NCBI GenBank assembly: GCA_024224815.1
Contig: JAAENC010000128.1
Coordinates: 124,001-188,000, forward strand
Origin: Chloroflexota bacterium
Lineage (GTDB): Bacteria > Chloroflexota > Anaerolineae > Anaerolineales > Villigracilaceae
Reading direction: 5' to 3'
Length of the DNA stretch: 64,000 bases
Positions 1 to 9,856 of the stretch are shown here, in pieces (positions within the stretch are counted from its first letter, which is position 1; each line of letters starts with the position of its first letter). A program made the position numbers and the translations under genes. The notes beneath the pieces are model-generated. The model was not told the DNA's origin and searched no databases. It saw only the letters and a list, made by a program, of their open reading frames with translations.

Positions 1-1525
1 GCACGCTATTTTTGCCGCTGAGCACTTCATTCATTTTTCTCGCTTCGATATCTTTCCATTTTGAAGGTGTCAGGGCTTTATTCCAGTCAATCGTTTGCAG
101 CTCTTCAAGCGTATAACCGGTGAGCTCTTCAAAAGCGGCATTACACTTTTCGATACGGCCGTCAGGATAGCCAGTGACTATGGCTATCGGTGCTGAGCGT
201 ACAATATCTGCCAGCGTTTTTTCTCGTTCTTCACTTGCTATTCTTAACTCCTCGGCCCGTTTGTGTTCGGTGGTGTCGTGGAATATCTCAAATTTTGACA
301 TGCTACCGTCGGTGTTCCTGAAGGGCATATCGAACAGATCATAGTGCCGATCCGTTTTGAGCGATTGCCATTCCCAGCGCACAGATTCACCAGCAAAAAC
401 CTTATCATTCTTGCACCAGGGACAAGCTTCTGCACGAGCGTGAAGGTACTCGTAGCACTTGCGGCCAGCGACAGGGCCAAACTCTTGCTCAATAACAGGA
501 TTGACATACTCAATATCGCCCTGCCGACTGACAATATAGACTCCATCGGGAATAGAGTTGAGAATACTCATCATACGAGTATGCTCAAGCTGTTGTGCCT
601 CCTCCGCCTGCTTGCGCTCGGTGATATTTATTCCCAAGCCGATTAGATGAGGTTTCCCATTGATTTCTATGCGTGATCCGCTGAAAAAATAAGGGATTTT
701 CGTGCCCTGTTTTGTGACCAGTTCCGCCTCAGACTCAGAAAGACCCTTAGTAAAAACCTCCTTCATTTTCTCTGCAATGTGAATTTCATCGGGACCTTGG
801 AAAAAATCTGTGGCATGCATTTCAGCAAGCTCATCCGATGAATAACCGGAAACAATTTCCCATTGCTTGTTCCATCTAATAAGTCGTTCTTCATCATCAA
901 TTACATAAAAAAGTCCGGGCAGGCTATTGATGTATTCTTCAGAGAGCGATTTTTCATTTCGTAATGCTTCCTCCGCCCGTTTACGCTCGGTGATGTCAAC
1001 TTTAGAAATCAATACTTTTGCAAGGCTCTCTTCGTAGCCCGGGGCAACGGATAATTTTATGACAACATGAACTTTTTCACCCGTCAACGTTTGATTAATA
1101 TTTTCACTTTCAAATTCAGTTTTACCTTCGGCCAAAGCTATAATCTCTTCTCTGAACACATCGTAAGATTCTTCTGTGAAAATGGCTTCTAGGCCTCTCT
1201 TAAACTCTTCTTGATTTTCAAATTCCAGAGCCACCTTATTTGCGCCAGTGAAACTTACCAAAGAGGCGCACTTGACAACGTCTTCAGGATGATCATCAAA
1301 ATATGTTCTAAAATTTTTGATCCCTGAATCCTGTAGACTGTCAATATATATTTTAACTTCGGAGAAATCTTCTTCCCAGAGTGGAATTGGAGAATCTTCA
1401 AATAAACTGCGGAACCGCTCCTCGCTCTCTTGCAAGGCTTGCTCCGCCTGCTTACGTTCGGCATCAGCTTTCTCTAATTCTCGAATCCGTTGTCCCAATT
1501 CTTTATATGTTGTTTTTTTAGGCAT
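1..1525 (-). CDS. Multi-PAS sensory protein, 3' end cut by the window edge
   Basis: An open frame runs from an ATG at 1525 to the window edge with no stop, giving about 508 residues of an incomplete protein. An in-frame stop lies five codons before the ATG, so the N-terminus is complete. I see four PAS-like sensor modules: SEERFRSLFEDSPIPLW near the start, then EEYINSLPGLFYVIDDEER, then MMSILNSIPDGVYIVSRQG, and last TLADIVRSAPIAIVTGYPDG. Each is followed by the usual link ending in D(I/T)TE(R/H)K. The third module carries the motif GRKCYEYLHARAEACPWC, a Cys-bearing PAS variant seen in many sensor proteins. The output domain (kinase, GGDEF or other) would lie left of position 1 and cannot be named. 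It follows the diguanylate cyclase by 54 bases on the same strand. No clear ribosome binding site is visible. Confidence 0.85.
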   Translation of the reverse strand, partial: MPKKTTYKELGQRIRELEKADAERKQAEQALQESEERFRSLFEDSPIPLWEEDFSEVKIYIDSLQDSGIKNFRTYFDDHPEDVVKCASLVSFTGANKVALEFENQEEFKRGLEAIFTEESYDVFREEIIALAEGKTEFESENINQTLTGEKVHVVIKLSVAPGYEESLAKVLISKVDITERKRAEEALRNEKSLSEEYINSLPGLFYVIDDEERLIRWNKQWEIVSGYSSDELAEMHATDFFQGPDEIHIAEKMKEVFTKGLSESEAELVTKQGTKIPYFFSGSRIEINGKPHLIGLGINITERKQAEEAQQLEHTRMMSILNSIPDGVYIVSRQGDIEYVNPVIEQEFGPVAGRKCYEYLHARAEACPWCKNDKVFAGESVRWEWQSLKTDRHYDLFDMPFRNTDGSMSKFEIFHDTTEHKRAEELRIASEEREKTLADIVRSAPIAIVTGYPDGRIEKCNAAFEELTGYTLEELQTIDWNKALTPSKWKDIEARKMNEVLSGKNSV

Positions 1526-1579
1526 TTTATTTTTTCGTCATTGCTAGTGGAACACGAATTTTCATTTCTACTTTCGTGC

Positions 1580-3652
1580 TTATATTTCTGGGTTCCAGAC
1601 AACAACGCGATTACGCCCAGCCTTTTTTGCAGCATAGAGAGCGCCATCTGAACGAATAATCAGGTTATCGAGGGATAGCTTCTTACCATTGAGGCTGGCT
1701 ACCCCAAAACTGGCTGTTAGGAAAATAGTCTTAGCCCCAGATTTGAGCGATTTTGTACCAGATAATCTCTTTCGTATCCGTTCTGCCATCTGATCTGCCT
1801 GCTTCTGGTCGGCTTCTGGTAGCAGAATGATAAACTCTTCGCCACCGTATCGGGCAAAGAGATCGTTCTCACGCAAGCCAGTCTGGCATTCTGCAGTCAG
1901 CATACACAAAGCTTGGTCTCCCACACTGTGACCATAAGAATCGTTGACCCTCTTGAAGTGATCAATATCAAACATGATCACAGAGAGCGGATGTTCATAA
2001 CGATGGGCGCGTTCAAGCTCTTTTTCGGCGAGTTCAAAGAAATAGCGGCGGTTAAGAATGCCTGTCAGGGGATCGTTCCTAGCTTGCTGCCGCAGCTTTC
2101 CTTCCATTTCCATCCGTTCAATGATATCGCCTAAGCGCTCCGTAACTTCGTCGATCAGGCTTCTCTTTTCTTTCAGGAAAACGCCTGCATCACTCTCCGA
2201 ATTTTCCTCCCGGTAGTAGACCTCCACTGCGCCCACCTGCTCGCCAGACACGTTAATCATGGCAGCCTGCTTCCAAATGGTTTCTTCAAAGCCTGTTGTC
2301 CTGAATTCTTGTTTACCATAAATGATTCGCGCACAGGTGATTTGGGGATAGTGCCAGGCAGGAGGTAGGAGTTCAACAGTTCCCTGGAGTATCCTTTCCA
2401 ATGAAATATCCGGCGTTTCAAACAGGTGAGAAATGCCATAGAGACAATTCAACTCTTTGACCCGCCCATCCAGATCGTAAGTTTTCGCGCGTTCAGTGTT
2501 GTAGAGACGAGCATTTTCCAGAGTAATGGCTATTTGCCTGGCAAATACAGACAGGATTGGAATATCTTTCTCAACCAAGCTTGGTCCCCACACCGCCAAG
2601 ATACCTATAGGTTGTCTCCGTGCCATCAAGGGCAGATAGGCTACGGAATCTTCGACAGAAACACCAGCTAATCGGAGGGAGCGCTCAAGCAGTGGTAGCG
2701 GAATATGGGGCATCATAACGGCTGTGCTTTCAACCAGTCTGGATACGAACAGAGGTTGCTCACGTTCAAAAATTCCGGGGGCCAAAGGCTCCCAAATTGC
2801 ACGTGGCACCGGGAAATCGCGTAGATTTAGCCCGAGTAGTTTCTCGCTCAACGTTAGAGCTTTGGAATCCAGCGAATCATACCGAATGAACATTGCTTGC
2901 ATATCACTGTCCTGCGTTGCTATCACACAATCCAGTCCCAGTTTTTTGAGTTCGACACCCAGAATTTCCATAATTTTTCGTGAGTTCAGTGAAGTTCCAA
3001 CGTGCAATGAGACCTCACTCAGCATAGTTGTGAAGGCATTCGAACGGGCAAGTTTTCGCGCCTGTTGTTTTACAGAGATTTCCGCCTGCACCCGCTCGGT
3101 GATGTCGCTCAGCGTTACCCGGCAAAGAAGTTGCCCTTCGCTGTCCTGTGTCATTAGCGAATTTATCTGCACCCAGAACGATACGCCATCCTTCCCTTTT
3201 ATCCTCAATTCGCAGGTTTGCTCCTCCCCGGTTTCAAAGAGCCGTTTACACTTAAGGTAATAAATATCCTGATCTTCTTTGATGATGAAACGGGTAAAGG
3301 GCTTCCCGATTAAGCTGCCTTTTGGCGTGCTCAACAGGCTGGCGGCAGTGAGATTGGCATTCAAAATCACCCCCTGCTCGCTATTTGTTAGATACCCAAT
3401 TGGCGCAAAATCGTACAGATCGGCGTATTGATCGCGCGAGGCTTCGAGTTCTAGCTGTGTGCGGCGCAGTTCGTCGTTCTGCATCTCCAGTTCGATCTGG
3501 TGGACCTGCAGTTCGTGGAGCATTTTCTGCGCATCATCGGGTGAGAAATCATCCAATTTCTCGGATTGCCTGTGCATCTTTTCTTCCGCCTGGCGGCGCA
3601 GATCTGAGGCATGACCTTCATTCGAATTGGGACCGCTTCTTTTCTTGACCAT
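1580..3652 (-). CDS. PAS-GAF-GGDEF diguanylate cyclase
   Basis: Predicted to make cyclic di-GMP from two GTP. The order is an N-terminal helix with HELQVHQIELEMQNDELRR, a PAS domain from about residue 75 (DLYDFAPIGYLTNSEQG), a GAF-like region (residues about 200-380), a second GAF-like region, and a C-terminal GGDEF domain starting at NDPLTGILNRRYFF. The active site reads RYGGEEF and the metal-binding stretch MFDIDHFKRVND is intact, so the cyclase should be active. An inhibitory I-site RxxD (REND) lies five residues before GGEEF, suggesting product feedback. No EAL domain and no membrane segment is seen. Start: a GTG at 3658 precedes in frame, but AAAGGA is better spaced for the ATG at 3652. 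The gene sits between the CheB-CheR fusion (43-base gap) and the multi-PAS gene, as part of a signalling group. Confidence 0.9.
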   Translation of the reverse strand: MVKKRSGPNSNEGHASDLRRQAEEKMHRQSEKLDDFSPDDAQKMLHELQVHQIELEMQNDELRRTQLELEASRDQYADLYDFAPIGYLTNSEQGVILNANLTAASLLSTPKGSLIGKPFTRFIIKEDQDIYYLKCKRLFETGEEQTCELRIKGKDGVSFWVQINSLMTQDSEGQLLCRVTLSDITERVQAEISVKQQARKLARSNAFTTMLSEVSLHVGTSLNSRKIMEILGVELKKLGLDCVIATQDSDMQAMFIRYDSLDSKALTLSEKLLGLNLRDFPVPRAIWEPLAPGIFEREQPLFVSRLVESTAVMMPHIPLPLLERSLRLAGVSVEDSVAYLPLMARRQPIGILAVWGPSLVEKDIPILSVFARQIAITLENARLYNTERAKTYDLDGRVKELNCLYGISHLFETPDISLERILQGTVELLPPAWHYPQITCARIIYGKQEFRTTGFEETIWKQAAMINVSGEQVGAVEVYYREENSESDAGVFLKEKRSLIDEVTERLGDIIERMEMEGKLRQQARNDPLTGILNRRYFFELAEKELERAHRYEHPLSVIMFDIDHFKRVNDSYGHSVGDQALCMLTAECQTGLRENDLFARYGGEEFIILLPEADQKQADQMAERIRKRLSGTKSLKSGAKTIFLTASFGVASLNGKKLSLDNLIIRSDGALYAAKKAGRNRVVVWNPEI

Positions 3653-3695
3653 CAGCACAATCCTTTGGCGATTTTTCCGAAAACGGAAAATTCTA

Positions 3696-6600
3696 CTAAT
3701 CCTTCTTCTTGTTAGGCAAAGGCTCAGTAATATTTACTGCGTAAGTGGTAACGCCCGTTAAATTGTCATCATTATCCCGTAAGGGTTCAGCCCTAATATC
3801 ATATTTCTGCATACCAATCGTTAGCGGAAAAGTTATTCTCTCGCGCTGCTCTTGGCCCGTTTCGATAACTTTTGTTTTCAATTGCTGCAACCGCCTGGTA
3901 CCTTCATTATCGGCAATTTCGGTATCTCGTTTGCCCAGCGACGTTTCGGGGTTGAAGTCTGGATGAGGGTTGTATATCCAGGTATACCGCAAATCAAGGT
4001 CAACTTGTGCAAAGATCAAACCCAATTGGCGGGCAGCCAATTGCAAACGCATTTCACTCTCCTTTAGCGCGTTTTCTGTCTGTTTATGCTCGGTAATATC
4101 ATAGGACACAATTTGAATGCCTGTCACGTTTCCGGCAGTATCCAGCATCGGCACGAGATGGGATCTAAACCAGCGGATCCCATCTGCCAGGGGAAATGGA
4201 TCTTCATATACAGCACCCCGCTTATCCTGCATGATTTTCGCGAAGCGTTCTAAATGAAAATCAGCCTGTTCAGGAAAAAGCTCACCCAGGGATTTTCCAA
4301 TAAAATCATCCGGTTTCCCCCCCAGTACCTCGGCATTATAATCATTGAGCATGGTTATCTTGCCAGCAGTATCATATAGCGTAATAGCCGCATTGACATT
4401 TTCGAAAAGCAGGCGGTAACCTATCTCAGTCGTCAAAAGCGCATCTTCCATCTGTATTTGGGCGGTAACATCACGTATCACTCCTATATATCCAACAACC
4501 TCACCAGCATCGTCTTTCAAAAAAAACACACCTGTTTCTCCTTGAAATACTTCGCCGTTTTTCTTTTGATACCTGACTGTTTTCAAGAACGACCTATCTC
4601 CATAATGCGCCTGGAGAGAACGGCCCAATTCAATAAACTCGGTTTCGCTTTCATACAACATGCTGGTTTGTTTGCTCTGGATATCATCCAAAATGTAACC
4701 AAATAATTCTGTAAATGCAGGGTTGAAGTCGATTATATTTCGTTTGGTATCCGCAATCAGAATCGCGTCTCTGATGCTATTAAAAAGACCTCGATATTTT
4801 GTATCGCTTTCCCTGATCGCATTTTCCGCCTCTTTCTGATCCGTGATGTCAACAAAAGTTATCACCAGGCCATCAATCACGTTTTTGGTTGTCCGGTAAG
4901 GAAGGATGCGCATTATAAAGCGCCGTCCCTTGTCTGATTCCATATCTACTTCTTTGGGGATCAACGTATCCAGAACAGCTTTGGCATCCTTCTCAAAATC
5001 ATCGTAATCTATAAATTTACTGGTGATGTGGCCTATCGGTCGCCCAATATCTGCCTGAATCAGATTGACGGTTTCAGCGACAATCGGCGTGAAGCGTTTG
5101 ATATGTAATTGCTGATCCAGGAAGATGGTGCCCACTTGTGTACTGGCCAGCAGGTTGCTCATATCATTATTGGCTTGTGACAATTCATCTATTTTCATTT
5201 GATGTTCGGTATTGACGGTGACCAGTTCTTCGTTAACCGATTGAAGTTCCTCTTTGGATGTCTCCATTTCTTCATTGGTAGATTGCAATTCCTCATTGGA
5301 AGATTGCAACTCTTCGTTGGTCGATTTGAGTTCTTCGTTGGATGTTTCCAATTCTTCAACGGTGGCCTGAAGATACTCTTCTTTATTTCGTAGTTCACGC
5401 TCCAAATCTTGAATATACTTATTTTTATCCGTGCGCGAACCATCGACTTTTACCTCGTCGGCATTCAGAGCTACCTCAACAGACACATCTTCGAAGAGTA
5501 CCATCAGCAGCCCCACCATGGTGGCTGGTTCCATCACCGGACTGATCTTGAGATTGACGGCTTGGTAATCACCATTTGTTTTTATCTTCAACCCCTGATA
5601 GACAACTTCTTTTTGGGTGGCAATGCTCTTACGCAGGGCAGTGGTCAACTCCAGGCGCAATCCTTCCCGAGCCATTCTGAGGATATTCAAGCTGGCTTCC
5701 CCACTGGCAGGTTCAAAATATTTGCCAGTACGGCCATGGCTATAGAGCATTTCTCCCTTCTCATTGATGATTACACAAGTGGGAGTGTAGCGCTGCAAGA
5801 GCTCCTTTTTTACCAGATCACTCAGGCTCATCTTTTCAACAGGCGAAACGATTTTTTCTAACTGTCTGGCACCCAGGTCTTTCATAAAAGGAGGCGGTGG
5901 AAACTCCAGCAATGGCCGTTGACCGGTCATAATATTCTTGCGCTGGTATATTTTCGATTTTCTATTCACAACAGAAAAGAGATCTCTAAACTCACCCACG
6001 GTCTCCGAATTACCCAAAAAAAGGAGGCCATCTTCTTTCAAGGAGTAATGGAATAAAGGCAGAACCCTCTTTTGCAATACCGTCTGCATGTAGATCAGCA
6101 AATTGCGGCAGCTAATCAAATCCATTTTAGAAAAAGGCGGGTCACCGATAATATTTTGTTCAGCAAAAATCACCATATCGCGAATAGTTTTTCGAACGCG
6201 GTAAGAACTATTCTCTTTGCTGAAGAAACGCTTCAGCCGTTCTTCAGAAACATCTGCCACAATGCCATCGGGGTAAATACCGGTCCTGGCTTTCTGGATC
6301 GCATCGCTGTCGATATCAGTCGCAAAAATCTGGATTTTATGATCACGTTTGATGGTATCCATGCACTCTCTGAGCAAGATGGCAATGGAATATGCTTCTT
6401 CACCGGTGGAGCAGCCAGGCACCCACACCCGAATGGCCTCATCGATGGGACGATCTTCAAAAAAGGAGGGGATTATTTTCTCCTCAAGCACATCAAATGC
6501 AGCAGGGTCGCGGAAAAAATTGGTCACCCCGATCAACAGCTCCCTGAAAAGCGTCTCCACCTCCAGGGGGTTCTTCTGCACAAAACGAACGTAAGCGCTC

Positions 6601-7454
6601 AATTTCTCGATCTGGTTGACAGCCATACGTCTTTCGATACGGCGGCCGATAGTATTTTGCTTATAATATGAAAAATCATGCCCGGTTTGGGCGCGCAGTA
6701 AAATGAATATCTTTTGCAGCGAGTCGTCGGTTTCTGGTATTGGTGCAATATCGGGTTTGGCATCCAGGCTAAGAGCATGCCCAACATAGGAAATCAATTG
6801 CTTCGGCATCTCTTCCGCGGGCAAAATATAATCCACCAAATCTGTCTGGATGGCACTGCGTGGCATACCGTCATACTTGGCTGAGATTGGGCTTTGAACC
6901 ATGCTCATCCCCCCTTCAGCATTAACTGCCTTAAGCCCCAAGGTACCATCCGTGCCGGTACCAGAGAGCACAATGCAGATTGCCCGTTTATGTTGATCTT
7001 GCGCCAGAGAGCGGAAGAAAAAGTCAATGGGCAAGCGCAGTCCACGGGGTGCGTCTGGCTCTATCAGATGCAATTCACCATGCAGCAGGGCCATATCCGA
7101 GTTGGGAGGAATAATATATACACAATTGGGCTGCACCTTGGTCCTGTCTGTTACCTGGTACACCTTCATGCTGGTTTTGCGCTGCACCAAGTCAGCCAGA
7201 ATGCTCTTATGCGGCGAGCTGAGGTGCTGCACCAGCACGAAGGCCATGCCGCTATCGGGCGGCATCTTGGCAAAGAACTGCTCAAAAGCCTCCAAGCCCC
7301 CAGCCGAGGCCCCGATCCCAACAATGGGGAAGGTGTGTTCCTCGGCTTCTGGCGGTTTTTCTTCTGTTTTTCTTCCAGTTTTCTTTTTGGGTCGTCTTTT
7401 TCGCGGTGAGGGTGATTTTTTTTGCGTGGATGCACTTTTCTTTTTCTGTGTCAT
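3696..7454 (-). CDS. CheB methylesterase-CheR methyltransferase fusion with coiled coil and PAS domains
   Basis: A protein of about 1252 residues. The N-terminus is a Lys/Arg-rich tail of about 40 residues, followed by a CheB-type methylesterase domain with GASAGG (Ser50), VQHLSSPH (His77) and GTGTDG (Asp169), so the catalytic triad is present. There is no receiver domain before it. Next comes a CheR-type methyltransferase (LLIGVTNFFRDPAAFD, then VWVPGCSTGEEAYSIA, the SAM loop). A long coiled coil with repeated STNEELQSSNEELQSTNEE follows, then one degenerate and three clearer PAS domains, ending without a kinase. Such fusions are known in many bacteria as sensors outside the chemotaxis arrays; the methylation target here is unknown. 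Start: an ATG at 7466 is also in frame, but GGAG stands seven bases before the ATG at 7454. No che array genes are nearby. Confidence 0.92.
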   Translation of the reverse strand: MTQKKKSASTQKKSPSPRKRRPKKKTGRKTEEKPPEAEEHTFPIVGIGASAGGLEAFEQFFAKMPPDSGMAFVLVQHLSSPHKSILADLVQRKTSMKVYQVTDRTKVQPNCVYIIPPNSDMALLHGELHLIEPDAPRGLRLPIDFFFRSLAQDQHKRAICIVLSGTGTDGTLGLKAVNAEGGMSMVQSPISAKYDGMPRSAIQTDLVDYILPAEEMPKQLISYVGHALSLDAKPDIAPIPETDDSLQKIFILLRAQTGHDFSYYKQNTIGRRIERRMAVNQIEKLSAYVRFVQKNPLEVETLFRELLIGVTNFFRDPAAFDVLEEKIIPSFFEDRPIDEAIRVWVPGCSTGEEAYSIAILLRECMDTIKRDHKIQIFATDIDSDAIQKARTGIYPDGIVADVSEERLKRFFSKENSSYRVRKTIRDMVIFAEQNIIGDPPFSKMDLISCRNLLIYMQTVLQKRVLPLFHYSLKEDGLLFLGNSETVGEFRDLFSVVNRKSKIYQRKNIMTGQRPLLEFPPPPFMKDLGARQLEKIVSPVEKMSLSDLVKKELLQRYTPTCVIINEKGEMLYSHGRTGKYFEPASGEASLNILRMAREGLRLELTTALRKSIATQKEVVYQGLKIKTNGDYQAVNLKISPVMEPATMVGLLMVLFEDVSVEVALNADEVKVDGSRTDKNKYIQDLERELRNKEEYLQATVEELETSNEELKSTNEELQSSNEELQSTNEEMETSKEELQSVNEELVTVNTEHQMKIDELSQANNDMSNLLASTQVGTIFLDQQLHIKRFTPIVAETVNLIQADIGRPIGHITSKFIDYDDFEKDAKAVLDTLIPKEVDMESDKGRRFIMRILPYRTTKNVIDGLVITFVDITDQKEAENAIRESDTKYRGLFNSIRDAILIADTKRNIIDFNPAFTELFGYILDDIQSKQTSMLYESETEFIELGRSLQAHYGDRSFLKTVRYQKKNGEVFQGETGVFFLKDDAGEVVGYIGVIRDVTAQIQMEDALLTTEIGYRLLFENVNAAITLYDTAGKITMLNDYNAEVLGGKPDDFIGKSLGELFPEQADFHLERFAKIMQDKRGAVYEDPFPLADGIRWFRSHLVPMLDTAGNVTGIQIVSYDITEHKQTENALKESEMRLQLAARQLGLIFAQVDLDLRYTWIYNPHPDFNPETSLGKRDTEIADNEGTRRLQQLKTKVIETGQEQRERITFPLTIGMQKYDIRAEPLRDNDDNLTGVTTYAVNITEPLPNKKKD

Positions 7455-7639
7455 TTTGGTCTCCATGCTGATGGATATTGGATTTTTAGAAATAAAGGAG
7501 ATAATATCTTCAGGGCGAAGTATCTATTTCAGCAGTGTCATATTTACCTCTTCTCAGAATGCAGAAATGAAAACTGTGGTTGATATTTAAAAGTATAGCA
7601 GAATTTTTCCTCCTTTTCGGCTTTTCATTCATCCCTTGT

Positions 7640-7672
7640 AACTACAGTTTTTTATCCCAGCAACTACAGTTT
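7640..7672. repeat. Two direct copies of AACTACAGTTT, 22 bp apart
   Basis: AACTACAGTTT occurs at 7640-7650 and again at 7662-7672. They lie between the divergent CheB-CheR fusion and the small plus-strand gene at 7714. The 22-bp period is two helical turns, so both would face the same side of the DNA, as expected for a pair of regulator half-sites. No regulator is recognised, and chance cannot be excluded. Confidence 0.35.
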
Positions 7673-7713
7673 CTTGTGGGGATTTGTCGCATCTATTCCT
7701 TTATATTATCGGC

Positions 7714-7998
7714 ATGACAAACGAAGGCGCTCTCTACCACATCAAACTCAAAGGCCATTTAGCCCCCCGCTGGCAGGACTGGTTCGATGGCTTATCCATC
7801 ACCCTGACTGACGAGGGTGACACTATATTAAGTGGCATCATTGTTGATCAAGCGGCGTTGCATGGTGTTTTTAAGAAAATTCGAAATTTAGGGTTAAGCA
7901 TCGTTTCGGTCAACCTGGGAGAGATGATTCAAGAAATGACAAGTTCTACTCATTCCGATGGCAACAAAGAAGAAATTGAACAAACAAAATATCGTTAG
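7714..7998 (+). CDS. Small conserved hypothetical protein
   Basis: A soluble protein of 94 residues when started at the ATG at 7714. A TTG at 7684 would add ten residues, but the stretch starting MTNEGALYHIKLKGHL looks like the natural N-terminus. The sequence carries KLKGHLAPRWQDWFDGLSI and then SGIIVDQAALHGVFKKIRNL and LGLSIVSVNLGE. I know this pattern from uncharacterised proteins of similar size in many bacteria, where it often sits beside small membrane or regulatory genes; no function can be given. It ends in a charged Ser/Thr tail. It is 23 bases ahead of the serine hydrolase and probably co-transcribed with it. Confidence 0.7.
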   Translation: MTNEGALYHIKLKGHLAPRWQDWFDGLSITLTDEGDTILSGIIVDQAALHGVFKKIRNLGLSIVSVNLGEMIQEMTSSTHSDGNKEEIEQTKYR

Positions 7999-8021
7999 GA
8001 AACCTAGAAAGGTAATCAAAA

Positions 8022-9074
8022 ATGCAAAAAAAGAAACGTATAGTTCGAATATTGAGAATAGTAATGCCTGTCATCGCAATAATCTGTATCGTGATATTCC
8101 CGCCGTGGGGTGGGATATGGGCTTGGCTAAAACCGTTGCCCGATACTGTCCAGGAACAAGTCGATGATGCAGTTGGTCATGGATTGGATGGAATTATTGT
8201 GTATGTGGATGAAGCAGGTGAGCCATCAGCATTTTATACAGCTGGCTGGAAAGACCGAGATAATAAAATACCAGCCGAGCCAGAAGCATTATTCAAGCTT
8301 GCCAGCATCAACAAATTATATGTTGCTGTTGCTACCACCAAGCTGATCAATGCCCAACGCTTATCGCTGGATGATACGCTCGCAGATCACTTCCCTGAAC
8401 TTGTGGGAAGAATTGATAATGCAGAAGAAATCACCTTGAGATTGATGGTGCAACATCGAAGTGGTATTCCCAATTATACAGATCAACCTGATTTTTTATG
8501 GGACAAACCACCATCAAGTAGTAACGAAACACTTGAACTTGTACTGGATCTGCCTGCTGACTTTGAGCCGGGCGAAGAATATGCTTATTCAAATACGAAT
8601 TATTTGCTGATTGCCGAAATTCTTGATAAAGAGTTGGGTTATGACCATTTTCAATATATCAAAGATGAAATTTTGATGCCACTCGAACTGCATAATACTT
8701 TTAGTTCGCTTCATAAAGTAGATATAGACGATGTTATGAGCGGCTATCACGCAGGCGAGGAGCTTGATTTCAAGCATATTGATTTCGGAATGATGGCTAC
8801 AGCAGAGGATGTGGGTATATTCTTGAGAGCATTAAACGATGGCTCATTGCTAAATGCTGATGAGCAGGCTATTTATTCATCCCTTTATGAATACGAGCAT
8901 AAAGGCTGGGTGCTGGGATACCAGAGTATCGCGCGCTATCACAAGGATATTGATACCGTAGTTATTCAATTTGTGAATACAACCAGTGGAAACGGAAACG
9001 CGGAGTTGGCATCGAATGTCGTTTATGACCGTATTGTCCGAATTCTGCACGAAGAAATAAATATTAATGAGTAA
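8022..9074 (+). CDS. Beta-lactamase-like serine hydrolase, membrane anchored
   Basis: A 350-residue member of the class C beta-lactamase / penicillin-binding-like esterase superfamily. A basic start followed by a hydrophobic segment (IVMPVIAIICIVIF, residues about 13-26) is a signal anchor, so the enzyme should act outside the membrane. The active-site SxxK is SINK in LFKLASINKLYVA and the second motif YxN is YSNTN. The region HKGWVLGYQS near the C-terminus may be the third, degenerate (H/K)xG element. Members of this family hydrolyse peptides, esters or beta-lactams; the substrate here cannot be told. AAAGG precedes the ATG. It is followed after 52 bases by two DUF4386 membrane genes with similar spacing and good ribosome binding sites. 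Confidence 0.85.
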   Translation: MQKKKRIVRILRIVMPVIAIICIVIFPPWGGIWAWLKPLPDTVQEQVDDAVGHGLDGIIVYVDEAGEPSAFYTAGWKDRDNKIPAEPEALFKLASINKLYVAVATTKLINAQRLSLDDTLADHFPELVGRIDNAEEITLRLMVQHRSGIPNYTDQPDFLWDKPPSSSNETLELVLDLPADFEPGEEYAYSNTNYLLIAEILDKELGYDHFQYIKDEILMPLELHNTFSSLHKVDIDDVMSGYHAGEELDFKHIDFGMMATAEDVGIFLRALNDGSLLNADEQAIYSSLYEYEHKGWVLGYQSIARYHKDIDTVVIQFVNTTSGNGNAELASNVVYDRIVRILHEEININE

Positions 9075-9126
9075 ACTCCGAATTCTCGGATAATTAGACT
9101 AAAACCAATCAATAAAGGAAATAAAA

Positions 9127-9828
9127 ATGATTTCACACAGAACTGCTGCAAGAACTTTCGGTATATTTTTCATCATCACATTTTTAGCTTATGGAATAGG
9201 AAGCGGATTTATAGAGACATTAGGCACTGGCCCAGATTTTCTTTCTGCTGTTTATGACAACCAATCGATGATTGTCTTTGGCGTAATATTGATGGCTTTG
9301 GTGCATACTTTCTTGAATATTGGGATGCCCGTAATCATGCTTCCGATTTTGAAGCCATATAACGAGCGCTTAACTTATGGTTACCTTAGCGCCGCAATCG
9401 CTTCAACCGTAACCCTAGTAGTCGGCGCACTTTTATTGCTTTTACTCATTCCGCTAAGTGATGAGTTTGTAAAAGCTGGAGCTGACGCGGCACCATATTT
9501 CGAAACAATGGGCATTATTTTCAAAAAAGGCAGCATCTTTGCTTACCACTTGGGGATGGCACTTTGGTCTATCGGTGGATTGATGTTTGTTGCTGTGCTC
9601 TACAAATCAAAACTCATTCCACGACCCATGTCAGTCTGGGGCATTATTGGATACATCGTTCTTATCTCAGGCTCTATTCTGGAACTTTTTGCCCACAATG
9701 ATATTGTCGAAATTGCCAGTGTTGTTCCCGGCGGGCTATTTGAAATCACGCTGAGTATTTGGCTGATAGCAAAAGGATTCAATAAATCCGCAATTGCTTC
9801 AATGACTTCTAACACAAACTTATCCTAA
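9127..9828 (+). CDS. DUF4386-type integral membrane protein (first copy)
   Basis: A 233-residue polytopic membrane protein with about six hydrophobic segments, beginning RTAARTFGIFFIITFLAYG. The order of segments, the short loops and the ending LFEITLSIWLIAKGFN fit the DUF4386 family, whose function is not known. AAAGGA lies just before the ATG. It is followed 28 bases later by a second gene of the same family, so the pair probably arose by duplication and may form a complex. No charged catalytic motif is evident. Confidence 0.8.
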   Translation: MISHRTAARTFGIFFIITFLAYGIGSGFIETLGTGPDFLSAVYDNQSMIVFGVILMALVHTFLNIGMPVIMLPILKPYNERLTYGYLSAAIASTVTLVVGALLLLLLIPLSDEFVKAGADAAPYFETMGIIFKKGSIFAYHLGMALWSIGGLMFVAVLYKSKLIPRPMSVWGIIGYIVLISGSILELFAHNDIVEIASVVPGGLFEITLSIWLIAKGFNKSAIASMTSNTNLS

Positions 9829-9856
9829 TAAAAATTAATCGTAAAAGGAGAAAACG

